Assembly (NCBI RefSeq): GCF_001654985.1
Contig: NZ_LXEU01000049.1
Location: 124,001 to 188,000, forward strand
Direction of reading: 5' to 3'
DNA: 64,000 nucleotides
Origin: Kluyvera georgiana ATCC 51603
GTDB taxonomy: Bacteria; Pseudomonadota; Gammaproteobacteria; Enterobacterales; Enterobacteriaceae
This document shows positions 39,983 to 48,663 of the stretch, one piece after another (within the stretch, counting starts at the first letter, position 1; the number at the start of each line of letters is the position of its first letter). The notes beneath the pieces are model-generated. The model was not told the DNA's origin. It was given only the letters and a program-made list of their open reading frames with translations, and did no database searches. Made by a program: the position numbers and the translations under genes.

Positions 39983-41272
39983 ATGCCGATTTCTCTCTTT
40001 TCACGCGAAAACCTGCTGTCCGGTTTTCAATGGTTCTTCTTTATCTTCTGCAATACCGTGGTGGTCCCTCCCACCCTGGTTTCCGCCTTCCACCTCCCAG
40101 CAAGCAGCCTGCTGATGCTGACGCAGTATGCGTTCCTGACCACCGCCGTTGCCTGTCTGCTACAAACGTTCTGCGGCCATCGCCGCGCCATTATGGAAGG
40201 CCCTACCGGCCTGTGGTGGGGAACGATCCTGACAATTACGCTGGCCGAAGCGTCGCGCGGTACGCCGTTGAATGATATCGCCAGCAGTCTGGCGGTAGGT
40301 ATTGCGATCTCGGCGGTGCTCACCATCCTCATCGGCATCAGCGGGCTGGGGAACCGGCTGGCGAAGTTGTTTACCCCAACGGTGATGGTCACCTTTATGC
40401 TTCTGCTCGGGGCACAGCTCACGGCGATTTTCTTTAAGGGTATGTTGGGGCTGCCTTTTGGCATTGCCAGGACTACCGTTAGTCTGTCGCTCGCCCCGTT
40501 TCTGCTCTCGGTGGCGGTGATGCTGTTTGTGATTGGCCTGATTATTTTCCTGCCGCCGCGTATTTCGCGCTACGCGCTGCTGATAGGTACCGTGGTGGGT
40601 TGGGCGATCTGGCGTCTCTGTTTTGGGGCCGCAGATACCGCCTTCGGTGAGCTGAACTGGCAGTGGTTCCCGCTCGGCAGCCATGGCGTGCTGTCGCCGG
40701 GAATTATTCTGACCGCCGTAATGACCGGGCTGGTTAACATCAGCAACACCTATGGCGCAATTCGCGGTACCGACGTATTTTACCCATCGTCTACGGCCAG
40801 CGGCGCTCACTATCGCCGCAGTTTTATCGTCTCCGGCATCATTACGCTGGTGACGGTACCGTTCGCCGTCATCCCGTTTTCCCCGTTTGTGTCTTCCGTG
40901 GGATTGTTAACCCAGACCGGCGATAGCTCGCGACGCTCCTTCTTCTACGGCGGAATACTATTCCTGTTGGTCGCACTCATCACCCCTCTCACCCGCTTCT
41001 TCTGCGCCATTCCGTTGGGCGTCAGCAGCGCGGTGATGCTGGTTTCCTATCTGCCGTTGCTATTCTCTAGCCTCGCTTTCAGCCAGCAGGTCAAGTTTAC
41101 CTCGCGGAATATCTATCGCCTGGCGCTGCCGCTGTTTGTTGGGCTATTCCTGATGAGTCTGCCACCCGTGTATCTGCAGGATGTTCAGCTCCCCCTTCGC
41201 CCGCTGCTCAGCAACGGCCTGCTGGTCGGTATCCTGCTGTCTGTGTTGCTGGATAACATCATTCCGTGGTAG
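39983..41272 (+). CDS. YbbY-like putative purine permease (NCS2 family)
   Basis: A 429-residue, 12- to 14-helix protein of the nucleobase-cation symporter 2 family. It is very similar to E. coli YbbY: SGFQWFFFIFCNTVVVPPTL, GHRRAIMEGPTGLWWGTILT and ITGLVNISNTYGAIRGTDVF-type motifs (here MTGLVNISNTYGAIRGTDVF). It likely imports a purine or related base. In K-12 ybbY lies inside the allantoin-utilisation cluster, but no such genes are here. The start at 39983 gives the YbbY N-terminal spacing; an ATG at 39974 is also possible, and neither has a strong ribosome-binding site. Confidence 0.88.
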   Translation: MPISLFSRENLLSGFQWFFFIFCNTVVVPPTLVSAFHLPASSLLMLTQYAFLTTAVACLLQTFCGHRRAIMEGPTGLWWGTILTITLAEASRGTPLNDIASSLAVGIAISAVLTILIGISGLGNRLAKLFTPTVMVTFMLLLGAQLTAIFFKGMLGLPFGIARTTVSLSLAPFLLSVAVMLFVIGLIIFLPPRISRYALLIGTVVGWAIWRLCFGAADTAFGELNWQWFPLGSHGVLSPGIILTAVMTGLVNISNTYGAIRGTDVFYPSSTASGAHYRRSFIVSGIITLVTVPFAVIPFSPFVSSVGLLTQTGDSSRRSFFYGGILFLLVALITPLTRFFCAIPLGVSSAVMLVSYLPLLFSSLAFSQQVKFTSRNIYRLALPLFVGLFLMSLPPVYLQDVQLPLRPLLSNGLLVGILLSVLLDNIIPW

Positions 41273-41373
41273 CGCATCAGATAAAGGTTCCGGATAACGC
41301 CATTATCTGGAAACAACAACGGGCACTGAACGTGCCCGGTTGAATAAGAACGGGCCATTCGGCCCGCTAATGA

Positions 41374-41580
41374 TTAACACATTTCCAGCGCTTGCGCTTT
41401 GGCCCTTTCAGCCTGCTTTCGGTAATGGTCGTACCGCGCACAAAACCAGATTCTCTGCTGCTCGTTCATGTTGCCAGTGATCGTGCTGATGTCGATGGGA
41501 TGGCCTGACGCGTACATATGTGCAAAACTGCGGGCCAGAAAATCAAAATTAGTTAATGCTTGTAGATCCTGTTTCTGCAT
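41374..41580 (-). CDS. Small protein of unknown function (68 aa)
   Basis: I do not recognise this protein. It is 68 residues, mostly helical by composition, and begins MQKQDLQALTNFDFLARSFA. It has a central GNMNEQQRIWFCARYDHYR segment and ends in EMC. GGAGGGATATGC precedes the ATG at a good distance, which is the main support for a real gene. No signal peptide or membrane helix is seen. It is divergent from the small acidic ORF at 41830, with 249 bp between them. Confidence 0.72.
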   Translation of the reverse strand: MQKQDLQALTNFDFLARSFAHMYASGHPIDISTITGNMNEQQRIWFCARYDHYRKQAERAKAQALEMC

Positions 41581-41829
41581 TGCATATCCCTCCGATCTGG
41601 TACTCGTTTTAAGGTTATATGCTTTCCTGTTTCCAGTATTCGCCTGTTATCGATATCTCTTTGAACACTGCGTGCGCATTTCAGCGGCGCTACGTCACAT
41701 TTCGGCAAAAAGGCCGGAACAGGGATGACGCTTCGTGCTGAATAGGCGGTCACGTCCATAAGCGGGTACATCAATCAACACTTTTGCAATATACTGTGAC
41801 AAGTGTAGAACAGAGTGAGTACATAACTA

Positions 41830-41970
41830 ATGGAAATTGATCTCGATAACCTGGTTTTTGACGGTCTGGAAGAAGCGCAAGAGCGCAATGCGGAACGTCT
41901 GGACGATGCAGACAAAAAAGCGCAGGCGATTATCGCCGATGATGACTGCGGCGATGCCTGCAAAATCTGA
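41830..41970 (+). CDS. Small acidic protein with C-terminal CGDAC motif (46 aa)
   Basis: The frame encodes 46 residues starting MEIDLDNLVFDGLEEAQERN and ending DDDCGDACKI. It is strongly acidic, helical and charged in the middle, with two cysteines four apart near the C-terminus. A strong terminator follows the stop within three bases, which supports an expressed unit. The ribosome-binding site is weak (GAGTGAG about ten bases upstream). The function is unknown. The cysteine pair after an acidic leader-like segment invites comparison with modified peptides or metal chaperones, but nothing adjacent proves either. Confidence 0.65.
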   Translation: MEIDLDNLVFDGLEEAQERNAERLDDADKKAQAIIADDDCGDACKI

Positions 41971-41973
41971 TAA

Positions 41974-42003
41974 AAAGGCCGGCACTCAGTGCCGGCTTTT
42001 TTA
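41974..42003. terminator. Bidirectional terminator after the 46-residue gene
   Basis: GCCGGCAC (41978-41985) pairs with GTGCCGGC (41989-41996), with A5 before and T6 after. It serves the small gene on the plus strand and the DUF2236 gene on the minus strand. Confidence 0.92.
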
Positions 42004-42021
42004 TCGCTCACTTTTTCACAT

Positions 42022-42891
42022 TCATCTACGCTGCATACGCCGCATCGCGCAATGATAAGCGCCATTGCGTACCGAGCGGCGCAGAACGGCCGCAATCAGA
42101 TGCACGCCACCGCGAACCACTCGCTGTTCCAACGAGTTCAGCCGTAAATCCAGCATCTCCTGGGCCCAGTCGGGCAGCAGATCGATACCGGCTTTCATAA
42201 AAATCATCCCCGCAGGCTGCGCGAAACGCCCTGGCAGCCGGGTGGTCATCAAAACCCTTGCCACTTCCCGGGTACGCGCATCGCAGCGCAGTTGCGGGCG
42301 CATCTGTTCGAGATAGTCCGCCACCGCCTGTGGCGTTTTGGGCACATTGCGCGCCCCCAGTTTTTCGGCAATGCTGGCCGATTCAATAAAGTATTGTGCT
42401 TGCCGTGCAGGCGTGACCACCGTGCGCCGATAGCGCAGGTGCGAGGCCATAAACGAACTGCATTCGGCCACATGCACCCAGGTCAATAAATCCGGATCGC
42501 TGGCGGCGTACGGTGTCCCGTCAACGTCGGTACCGCTAATACGCATGTGGATGGCTTTCACTTTGGCGATCAGCCGTTCGGCATCCGGTTCCGTGGCAAA
42601 AGTGGTGGCGGAAATAAACTGGCTGGTGCGGCGCAGGCGGCCAAAGATATCTTCGCGGAACGACGAATGATCCCAGACGCCTGCCAGCGCCAGCGGGTGC
42701 AGCATCTGCAACAGTAGCGCGCTGATGCCACCGCACAGCATAGAGGTAAAGTCACCGTGCACTGGCCAGATGGCCGACTGCGGGCCAAACAGCCCCGGTT
42801 CGCCGACCGGGTGCTCAAAATCAATTTCCTTAAGCGCCATTCCCGTCAGGCCCAGCACCTGATGTTCAATTCGCTGGCGTAGCCATTCCAT
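42022..42891 (-). CDS. MpaB/DUF2236-family putative oxygenase
   Basis: A 289-residue protein of the MpaB/Lcp-related DUF2236 family, some members of which are heme-dependent oxygenases. The signature HGDFTSMLCGGISALLLQML and the following HPLALAGVWDHSSF contain the conserved histidines, one of which ligates heme in Lcp. A second conserved block is YAASDPDLLTWVHVAECSSFM. No signal peptide is present, so it is probably cytoplasmic. It is the second gene after the dehydrogenase-like gene (17-base gap). Its presence beside siderophore uptake genes is unusual. The substrate is unknown. Confidence 0.85.
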   Translation of the reverse strand: MEWLRQRIEHQVLGLTGMALKEIDFEHPVGEPGLFGPQSAIWPVHGDFTSMLCGGISALLLQMLHPLALAGVWDHSSFREDIFGRLRRTSQFISATTFATEPDAERLIAKVKAIHMRISGTDVDGTPYAASDPDLLTWVHVAECSSFMASHLRYRRTVVTPARQAQYFIESASIAEKLGARNVPKTPQAVADYLEQMRPQLRCDARTREVARVLMTTRLPGRFAQPAGMIFMKAGIDLLPDWAQEMLDLRLNSLEQRVVRGGVHLIAAVLRRSVRNGAYHCAMRRMQRR

Positions 42892-42908
42892 TTCCGTCCC
42901 CTTCGCCG

Positions 42909-43784
42909 TCAGCCCTGACGCGCGTTATCCAACCACGCGTAGACCGCCGCCAGATCCCGTTCGGCCAGCCCGTTTTGCGCGGCTTTTTCCCACAGTGCGG
43001 CGATATCGCTCATCATCGGCATCGTTCCCTGCGGCGCATTCTCCAGTGCCAGACGTGCGTCTTTCAGCGCATGCTGAAGCTGCATCTGCGGGGTGTAATC
43101 CTCTTTGCGGATCATCTCCAGCTTGCCCTTCACATAGGGTGCCGCCAGCGGGCCGCCTTCCAGCGTTTCCCACAGCTGGTCTGGCGTGAAGCCAAACTGT
43201 TTTGCCAGCTGCATGCTCTCTGCGACGCCCTGCATCATGGCGATAAGCCAGGCGTTAATCACCAGCTTCATTTTCTGGCTATTGCCCGCCTCGCCGTACC
43301 ACTGGGTGCCGCGAGAAATCGCGTCGAATACCTGCTGCGCGGCGCCGGCACGCGTCTGGTCGCCGCTTGCCATTACCAGAATTTGCGCGTTTTCCGCCGG
43401 GGCTTTGGTGCCCGAAACCGGGGCATCGAGATACAGCATATCCGGTCGCAGCGCATGAAGCAGCGCAATCGACTCGGCGGTTTCCTGAATACCGATGGTC
43501 CCCATCTGGCAGAATGTCGCGCCCTGCGGGCAGGACGGCGCAATGGCGCGGATAATCGCCTGCGTGGCGGCACCGTCTGTGAGCATCGCGATAATAACTG
43601 ACGCATCGGCTACGGCCAGTGCCGCGTCGTTGCACAGCTGGAGACCGTGAGATTGGAGGTCTTCCCCTCGCCCAGGCGTGCGGTTCCAGCCGTACACCGT
43701 GAACCCTTTTTTGAGCAGGTTGGCGGCAAATGCATGCCCCATTGCGCCTAAACCCAGAACCGCTACCGCAGGCAGTGCCTTCAT
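42909..43784 (-). CDS. NAD(P)-binding beta-hydroxyacid dehydrogenase (HIBADH-like)
   Basis: A 291-residue protein of the 3-hydroxyisobutyrate / 6-phosphogluconate dehydrogenase superfamily. The N-terminal Rossmann motif is VAVLGLGAMGHAFAANLLKKG, followed by YGWNRTPG. The signature DAPVSGTKAPAENAQILVMASG and the catalytic-lysine helix NSQKMKLVINAWL are intact. It presumably oxidises or reduces a small beta-hydroxyacid. The start at 43784 has GGAGAGAGAA upstream. The 128-bp gap before it carries a repeated motif, suggesting its own promoter under the adjacent RpiR regulator. Confidence 0.88.
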   Translation of the reverse strand: MKALPAVAVLGLGAMGHAFAANLLKKGFTVYGWNRTPGRGEDLQSHGLQLCNDAALAVADASVIIAMLTDGAATQAIIRAIAPSCPQGATFCQMGTIGIQETAESIALLHALRPDMLYLDAPVSGTKAPAENAQILVMASGDQTRAGAAQQVFDAISRGTQWYGEAGNSQKMKLVINAWLIAMMQGVAESMQLAKQFGFTPDQLWETLEGGPLAAPYVKGKLEMIRKEDYTPQMQLQHALKDARLALENAPQGTMPMMSDIAALWEKAAQNGLAERDLAAVYAWLDNARQG

Positions 43785-43828
43785 TTCTCTCTCCTCACAT
43801 GTTCGGTCGTTTTTTGTAGCCTGATGAT

Positions 43829-43881
43829 TTTCCGACCAAAAAGCAACCGGATAATCCTGCGACCTATCATAGTTTCCGACC
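43829..43881 (-). promoter_or_regulatory. Repeated TTTCCGACC motif between the RpiR and HIBADH-like genes
   Basis: TTTCCGACC occurs twice in the same orientation, at 43829-43837 and 43873-43881, 44 bp apart (about four helical turns). A related inverted form, TTCGGTCG, lies at 43802-43809. The repeats flank a possible minus-strand promoter and are candidate operators for the regulator encoded just upstream. Confidence 0.5.
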
Positions 43882-43912
43882 GTGAGGTCTGACATTAGCA
43901 AAGTTTGCGCGA

Positions 43913-44812
43913 TTACCCTTTTCGCCCACCGGATTTACCGATGGCTTTGTGCAGATCGTGAATACGTTTCATCGAGCGAATCGTGCGCTGCGACGCGGTG
44001 GACGCCACCGATAAGACCAGCATTTCCAGGCACACCATGACCGTCCCGTGCAGCGGTACCCGGCCATTTTCGCCGCGCGGTACGTGAATCACCACCTGCG
44101 ACATCTCGCTAAACCGCGAGTCGGTCGCCTGGGTCAGCAAAATCGTCGGAATACCTAAGCGTTCCGCCTCCCGGAGCGTGGTCAGCCCCTCACGGTGCGG
44201 TGACTTCTGGCCCATCATAATCAGCACATCGCCGCGCTGCAGCGATATCAACTGCTCGGCCAGGCTAAACCCCGTGCGATTCAGCACGTAAGACGGCAGG
44301 CCGATGCGGTTGAATAACCGTGCAGTGTACTCACTTAAAATACCCGATGCGCCAATGCCAAACAGTGCCACCTGGCGAGCTTCACTCAGTAATGCTACCG
44401 CCTGAGCAATCGCCGCACGGTTATCCGGCGTGGCGAGCATCTCGCAGGCACGCAGGTGCCCCTCCAGCACGAAATCAATACTTGAGCTAACATCGCTGGT
44501 GAGTGCCGCAACGGTGGTGACCATTTTTTCTGCAGAGCTGATGGTCGGGCCAAACCAGTGCTGCATGGTTTGCTTGAGATCGCGCAGCCCGGCAAAGCCA
44601 AGCGCCTGAATGGCGCGGACCACCGTAGCGTCCGAGGTTTGCGTGGCGGCGGCGATTTCCATCGCCGTGTGGTCAAGCACCGCTTCGCGATTGTCATCAA
44701 TCCAGTTGACGACGGTCAGTAAACGCGGTGAGAGCTGGGGGGTACGGCTACGCAGACGTTCGCCAAACAAATCCACCCGTCGCTTTTCGTGACGGGCTAC
44801 CGGCGGGCTCAT
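43913..44812 (-). CDS. MurR/RpiR-family regulator with SIS domain
   Basis: A 299-residue regulator. The N-terminal HTH_6 region includes AMEIAAATQTSDATVVRAIQALGFAGLRDLK. The C-terminal SIS domain includes VALFGIGASGILSEYTARLFNRIG and GDVLIMMGQKSPHREGLTTLREAERL. Such regulators usually sense phosphosugars. The ATG overlaps the stop of the binding-protein gene by four bases (ATGA), so it is co-translated with siderophore transport genes, an unusual partnership. Likely targets are the downstream dehydrogenase/DUF2236 pair and perhaps its own operon. Confidence 0.9.
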   Translation of the reverse strand: MSPPVARHEKRRVDLFGERLRSRTPQLSPRLLTVVNWIDDNREAVLDHTAMEIAAATQTSDATVVRAIQALGFAGLRDLKQTMQHWFGPTISSAEKMVTTVAALTSDVSSSIDFVLEGHLRACEMLATPDNRAAIAQAVALLSEARQVALFGIGASGILSEYTARLFNRIGLPSYVLNRTGFSLAEQLISLQRGDVLIMMGQKSPHREGLTTLREAERLGIPTILLTQATDSRFSEMSQVVIHVPRGENGRVPLHGTVMVCLEMLVLSVASTASQRTIRSMKRIHDLHKAIGKSGGRKG

Positions 44813-45759
44813 TTGACCTCCTGCGGAATCGGTCTTCCGGCAATATGCGACTGGACTTCCGCCACCAGCAGGCTTAAGGCGGCATACGAGTTAGAAATGA
44901 CCTCTTCGCGCGGCAGCAGCACATAATGTCCGCTGCGACAGGCAAGCATAAAGTCACACCAGCCCGGCAGCACTTTCTCCATCTCAGCCCTTTCATCCTG
45001 CGGTTTACCACCGGTATCAGAGCGCCAGGTGGCAAAGACAAAATCGGCGTCAAGATCCGGCAACTGCTCGGCGCTGACATCAATGCGCTCGCCGTCCGGG
45101 ATGTGCTCAATCAGCGCAGGGAAACGGAAGCCCGCATCACGCAGCACGCGGCCAAGGGCATGGTAAGAATGATGAACCGTTATCTTGCCGTTATTGGCCT
45201 GAATCACCGAAACGGTGATTTTCTGCGTATCCACGGTCTGTTTCAGCTGTTGGATCTGCGCCTGATAGCGTCGGTCGAGTATCGCCAGACGTGCCTCAGT
45301 GCCGGTCAGCTGCGCCAGCTTGCGGTAAATCCGCGGCGCGCTACCCAGCAGATGGTCAATACTCACCGTTGGCGCAATCTTCGCCAGCTGTTCAATCGGC
45401 ACGTTACGATTTGGCTCGGTGATAATCAGATCCGGTTTCGCCGCCGCCACCGCTTCAAGGTCAATGTCGGCGGTGCCGATGAATTTAATGTCGCTATTAT
45501 CGAAATCCACGCCGGTCAACTGCGCGCTTGAACGCAGATAGTGGCTGCCATCCGGACGCGTGCGCCCGTGGCTCGCCACCGGCGGTGCCCCCAGCTCAAT
45601 CAGCGGGATGGTAATATCAAGATCGTGCATAGAAACAATGCGCTTCGGATGTGCCGGCACCTGCACGACACGCCCGAGATCGTCGGTGAATGCCTGCGTT
45701 TGCGCACCGGCAACCGCGCTTATCAGCCACAAAGCGGGTAATAACCCTCGAAAAGTCAT
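44809..45759 (-). CDS. Periplasmic iron-siderophore-binding protein
   Basis: A class III periplasmic binding protein (about 316 residues) of an iron-siderophore ABC transporter. The signal peptide MTFRGLLPALWLISAVAGAQ is followed by TDDLGRVVQVPAHPKRIVSM. Later come GTADIDLEAVAAAKPDLIIT and ERIDVSAEQLPDLDADFVFA. ATG 45759 has GAGG upstream; ATG 45771, overlapping the permease stop, is an alternative that adds four residues. Its stop overlaps the RpiR start. Which siderophore it binds is not visible. Confidence 0.9.
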   Translation of the reverse strand: MTFRGLLPALWLISAVAGAQTQAFTDDLGRVVQVPAHPKRIVSMHDLDITIPLIELGAPPVASHGRTRPDGSHYLRSSAQLTGVDFDNSDIKFIGTADIDLEAVAAAKPDLIITEPNRNVPIEQLAKIAPTVSIDHLLGSAPRIYRKLAQLTGTEARLAILDRRYQAQIQQLKQTVDTQKITVSVIQANNGKITVHHSYHALGRVLRDAGFRFPALIEHIPDGERIDVSAEQLPDLDADFVFATWRSDTGGKPQDERAEMEKVLPGWCDFMLACRSGHYVLLPREEVISNSYAALSLLVAEVQSHIAGRPIPQEVK

Positions 45760-45767
45760 CCTGAACC

Positions 45768-46820
45768 TCATAAAGCGTCGCGACGACGCCACAACAGTAA
45801 AATAAAAAAGGGGCAGCCAATCAGCGAAATGATGATTCCAGCCGGAATTTGTAGCGGAGCAAACGCCAGTCGGCCAAGCGTATCGGTCAATAACACCAGC
45901 AAAGCGCCAATCAGCGCGCTGCCGGTCAGCAACGACACCTGGCCGCCGGGAAGGAGAAAACGCGCCATATGCGGCGCCATCAGTCCAACGAATCCAAGGC
46001 TCCCCACGCACGAGACGCTCGCGGCCGTCAGCACAACCGGCGCGAGGAAACGCAGCAGCGTCAGCCGCGCCAGGCGAACGCCGAGGCTGCTGGCAACCTG
46101 ATTGCCCAACATCGCCACGTCCGCCGCTCGGGCGCTCAGGTAGAGGATGACCACCGCCGGTAGCGCCCACGCGACGGCGACCGCCAGCAGCGGCCAGGTC
46201 GCCGCATGCAGGCTACCCGCAAGCCAGGTCATTGCCGTTTGTACATCACGAATATCCGCCGTAGTGACAAACAGCCCCATCGCCGCCGACAGCGCCCACG
46301 ACACGCCGATGCCAATCAAAATAAAGCGCGGGCGCGAAAGATCGCGCGCCAGTACCATCACCACCAGCGCAACCAGCATGCCACCGAGCATTCCCGCGAG
46401 CGGACGCCATGTCAGGCTCAGCGAAGGAAAAGCCAGAATCAACGTCAGCACCACCACGCTGGTGCCCTCTTTCACGCCAATCAGCCCCGGGTCAGCCAGA
46501 CCGTTGCGGGTGATCGACTGCATCGCCGCCCCGGCCAGCCCCAGCATGCCGCCGCAGAAGACAGCCATCAGCAGGCGCGGTAGGCGAATATCGCGCACGA
46601 TATACATCTGCTGAGCGCTAAGTACGTCCGGATAAAACAGCGCGCGGCCAATGGCGCTGGTGGGAATAGGCAGCGAGCCGCGCGTCACGCCGTAAATCAC
46701 CAGCAACCCCACCGCCAACGCCAGCACGGCGGCTATCTTTACCTGTCGGGGACGCAGCAGTACACGAAATGGCCCCCACGTCAAAGGGCGAAAACCCGCT
46801 TTACTTAACGCGCGCCTCAT
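45768..46820 (-). CDS. Iron-siderophore ABC transporter permease (FepG/FecD type)
   Basis: A 350-residue FecCD-family permease with about ten hydrophobic helices. Family motifs are RLPRLLMAVFCGGMLGLAGAAMQ, ITRNGLADPGLIGVKEGTS and GSLGFVGLMAPHMARFLLP, then PAGIIISLIGCPFFILLLWR at the C-terminus. The start overlaps the upstream permease stop by four bases, and the end overlaps the possible upstream start of the binding protein. It pairs with the 46817-47842 permease to form the channel. Confidence 0.93.
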   Translation of the reverse strand: MRRALSKAGFRPLTWGPFRVLLRPRQVKIAAVLALAVGLLVIYGVTRGSLPIPTSAIGRALFYPDVLSAQQMYIVRDIRLPRLLMAVFCGGMLGLAGAAMQSITRNGLADPGLIGVKEGTSVVVLTLILAFPSLSLTWRPLAGMLGGMLVALVVMVLARDLSRPRFILIGIGVSWALSAAMGLFVTTADIRDVQTAMTWLAGSLHAATWPLLAVAVAWALPAVVILYLSARAADVAMLGNQVASSLGVRLARLTLLRFLAPVVLTAASVSCVGSLGFVGLMAPHMARFLLPGGQVSLLTGSALIGALLVLLTDTLGRLAFAPLQIPAGIIISLIGCPFFILLLWRRRDAL

Positions 46821-47842
46821 TTAAAAAACCTCACGGCAATGGCGATAAAAATCGGCGCGCCGACCAGCGCGGTCATCACGCCGGTCGCCAGTTCCTGCGG
46901 CGCCAGCAGCCAGCGGGCCAGTATATCGGCCAGCAGCAACAATAATGCGCCGGTCGGTAGCGCCAGCAGCAGCCCGATACGAATATCCTGCCCGGCCCAG
47001 CGACGAATGGCGTGCGGCACCACCAGCCCGATAAAACCGATAGGGCCGGCAATGGACACCGATGCCCCGCACAGCAGCGCAATCGCCAGCACGCCCAGTA
47101 TGCGCGTACGGGTCACCGCAACGCCCAGCCCGCTCGCCACGCGGTCGCCGAGCGCCAGAATATTCAGCCGGGGGGCGAGGCACGCCGCCAGCAGTACGCC
47201 CAACAGCGCTGGAATGCTGGCGATGCGTAGCGTATACGTGCTGACGCCCGACAAATCGCCCGCCAGCCAGGTCCGCATGGCCTGGAGCGTCTGCTCATCA
47301 AGGATAAGAATCGAAGCGGTCACCGCCGAGGCAAACGCCGACAGCGCCACGCCGCAGAGAGTAATCTTCATCGCCGTCGCCCCTGCGCGTCCGGTGGAAG
47401 CCAGCAGCATCACCAGGCCGAACAGCAGTGCCGCGCCGCCGGCCGCGGTCAGAGGGCGGCTGACTCCCCATTCGCCGAACGAGATCCCGGCCGCCGAACA
47501 GGCCACTACCGCCAGCGTCGCCCCGGCGTTCAGACCGAGAATATGCGGTTCACCCAACGGGTTGCGGATAACCGTTTGCAGCAGCAGACCGGCGACGCCC
47601 AGCGCGGCCCCGGTCATTAACGCCGCCAGCAGGCGAGTTAAACGCAGACTCACGATGATACGGTGATCAAAATTGTGCGGGTCATAGTGCAGCAGCGCAT
47701 CGACAACGACGCGCGGTGCAATCGTGCGCGCGCCCAGTCCAAGATGAATCACCGCCGCAACGCATAACAGACAGCCGAGTACCGTAAACGCGACTGACGG
47801 ATAACCTGCGCTTCGGCGCGTAAGCACGCTTTGTATCGACAT
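46817..47842 (-). CDS. Iron-siderophore ABC transporter permease (FepD/FecC type)
   Basis: A 341-residue FecCD-family permease. Motifs are RLTRLLAALMTGAALGVAGL, LLQTVIRNPLGEPHILGLNAG and IGFIGLVVPHAIRRWAGQDI, with the C-terminal ATGVMTALVGAPIFIAIAVRF. It starts one base before the end of the ATPase gene, so the operon is continuous. Together with 45768-46820 it builds a heterodimeric inner-membrane channel for ferric siderophore. Confidence 0.93.
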   Translation of the reverse strand: MSIQSVLTRRSAGYPSVAFTVLGCLLCVAAVIHLGLGARTIAPRVVVDALLHYDPHNFDHRIIVSLRLTRLLAALMTGAALGVAGLLLQTVIRNPLGEPHILGLNAGATLAVVACSAAGISFGEWGVSRPLTAAGGAALLFGLVMLLASTGRAGATAMKITLCGVALSAFASAVTASILILDEQTLQAMRTWLAGDLSGVSTYTLRIASIPALLGVLLAACLAPRLNILALGDRVASGLGVAVTRTRILGVLAIALLCGASVSIAGPIGFIGLVVPHAIRRWAGQDIRIGLLLALPTGALLLLLADILARWLLAPQELATGVMTALVGAPIFIAIAVRFFK

Positions 47843-48663
47843 CAGGCGGTCACCGGCCGGGCGCTAAACGGCATAAACAGGGGCTTACCGCTCTGTGGGT
47901 TATGCAGCATCTGCACATCTACGTCGAACACCTGCTTAATCAGCGCGGGCGTACAGTCCTGCGAGTCGTTAATCACGCCCGCCACCCGCCCCTGCTTCAT
48001 AAACACCAGCGTGTCGGCATAGTTCACGGCGAAATTAAGGTCGTGCAACACGGTAACCACCGTTCGTCCATGTTCACGGGTCAGCTGTTGTAGCAGTTCA
48101 AGAATTTCCACCTGGTAGCGGAGATCGAGCCAGGTAGTGGGTTCATCCAGCAGGATAGTCGGCGTTTGCTGCGCCAGCGCCATCGCTATCCAGCAGCGTT
48201 GGCGCTGGCCGCCGGAAAGGCTGTCCACCGTCAAATGCGCGTATTCAAGCGTGCCGGTCAGGCGCAGCGCTTCTTCCACCGCACGCTCATCCTCCGGGGA
48301 CCACTGACGAATGAGTCCCTGCCACGGGTAGCGCCCGCGCGAGACCAGTTCAAACACCGTCAGCCCTTCTGGCGTCAGCGGCGATTGCGGCAGAAGGCCC
48401 AACTGGCGCGCGACCTGCTTCGTCGGCTGCTGATGAATATCTCGCCCGTCCAGACGCACGCAGCCCCCGAGCGGTTTCAGCATCCGCGCGATGGTATTCA
48501 GCAAGGTTGATTTACCGGAACCGTTCGCTCCTGCCAGCACCGTCATTTTTCCGACAGGCAGCGTCAAATTGACGTCATTGACGATACGTTGGCCGCCGTA
48601 TCCAGCGCACAGGGACACCAGCACAATCCCGGGTTCCTGCGGGTTTTCTTGCCGCTGAGGCAT
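47842..48663 (-). CDS. Iron-siderophore ABC transporter ATPase (FepC/FhuC type)
   Basis: A 273-residue ABC ATPase. Walker A is GANGSGKST, the Q-loop is in LGLLPQSPLTPEG, the signature is LSGGQRQRC, Walker B is PTILLDEPT and the H-loop is VLHDLNFA. The family pattern GRYPWQGLIRQWSPED is typical of FepC/FhuC ATPases. It is the first gene of the minus-strand operon, divergent from the receptor. A candidate Fur site lies 47 bases upstream of its start. Confidence 0.95.
   Translation of the reverse strand: MPQRQENPQEPGIVLVSLCAGYGGQRIVNDVNLTLPVGKMTVLAGANGSGKSTLLNTIARMLKPLGGCVRLDGRDIHQQPTKQVARQLGLLPQSPLTPEGLTVFELVSRGRYPWQGLIRQWSPEDERAVEEALRLTGTLEYAHLTVDSLSGGQRQRCWIAMALAQQTPTILLDEPTTWLDLRYQVEILELLQQLTREHGRTVVTVLHDLNFAVNYADTLVFMKQGRVAGVINDSQDCTPALIKQVFDVDVQMLHNPQSGKPLFMPFSARPVTA

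Noticed and set aside
41790..41815. LexA-like CTGT...ACAG before the 46-residue gene
   Set aside because: The spacing between CTGT and ACAG is 12 bases, not the 8 of a LexA box.
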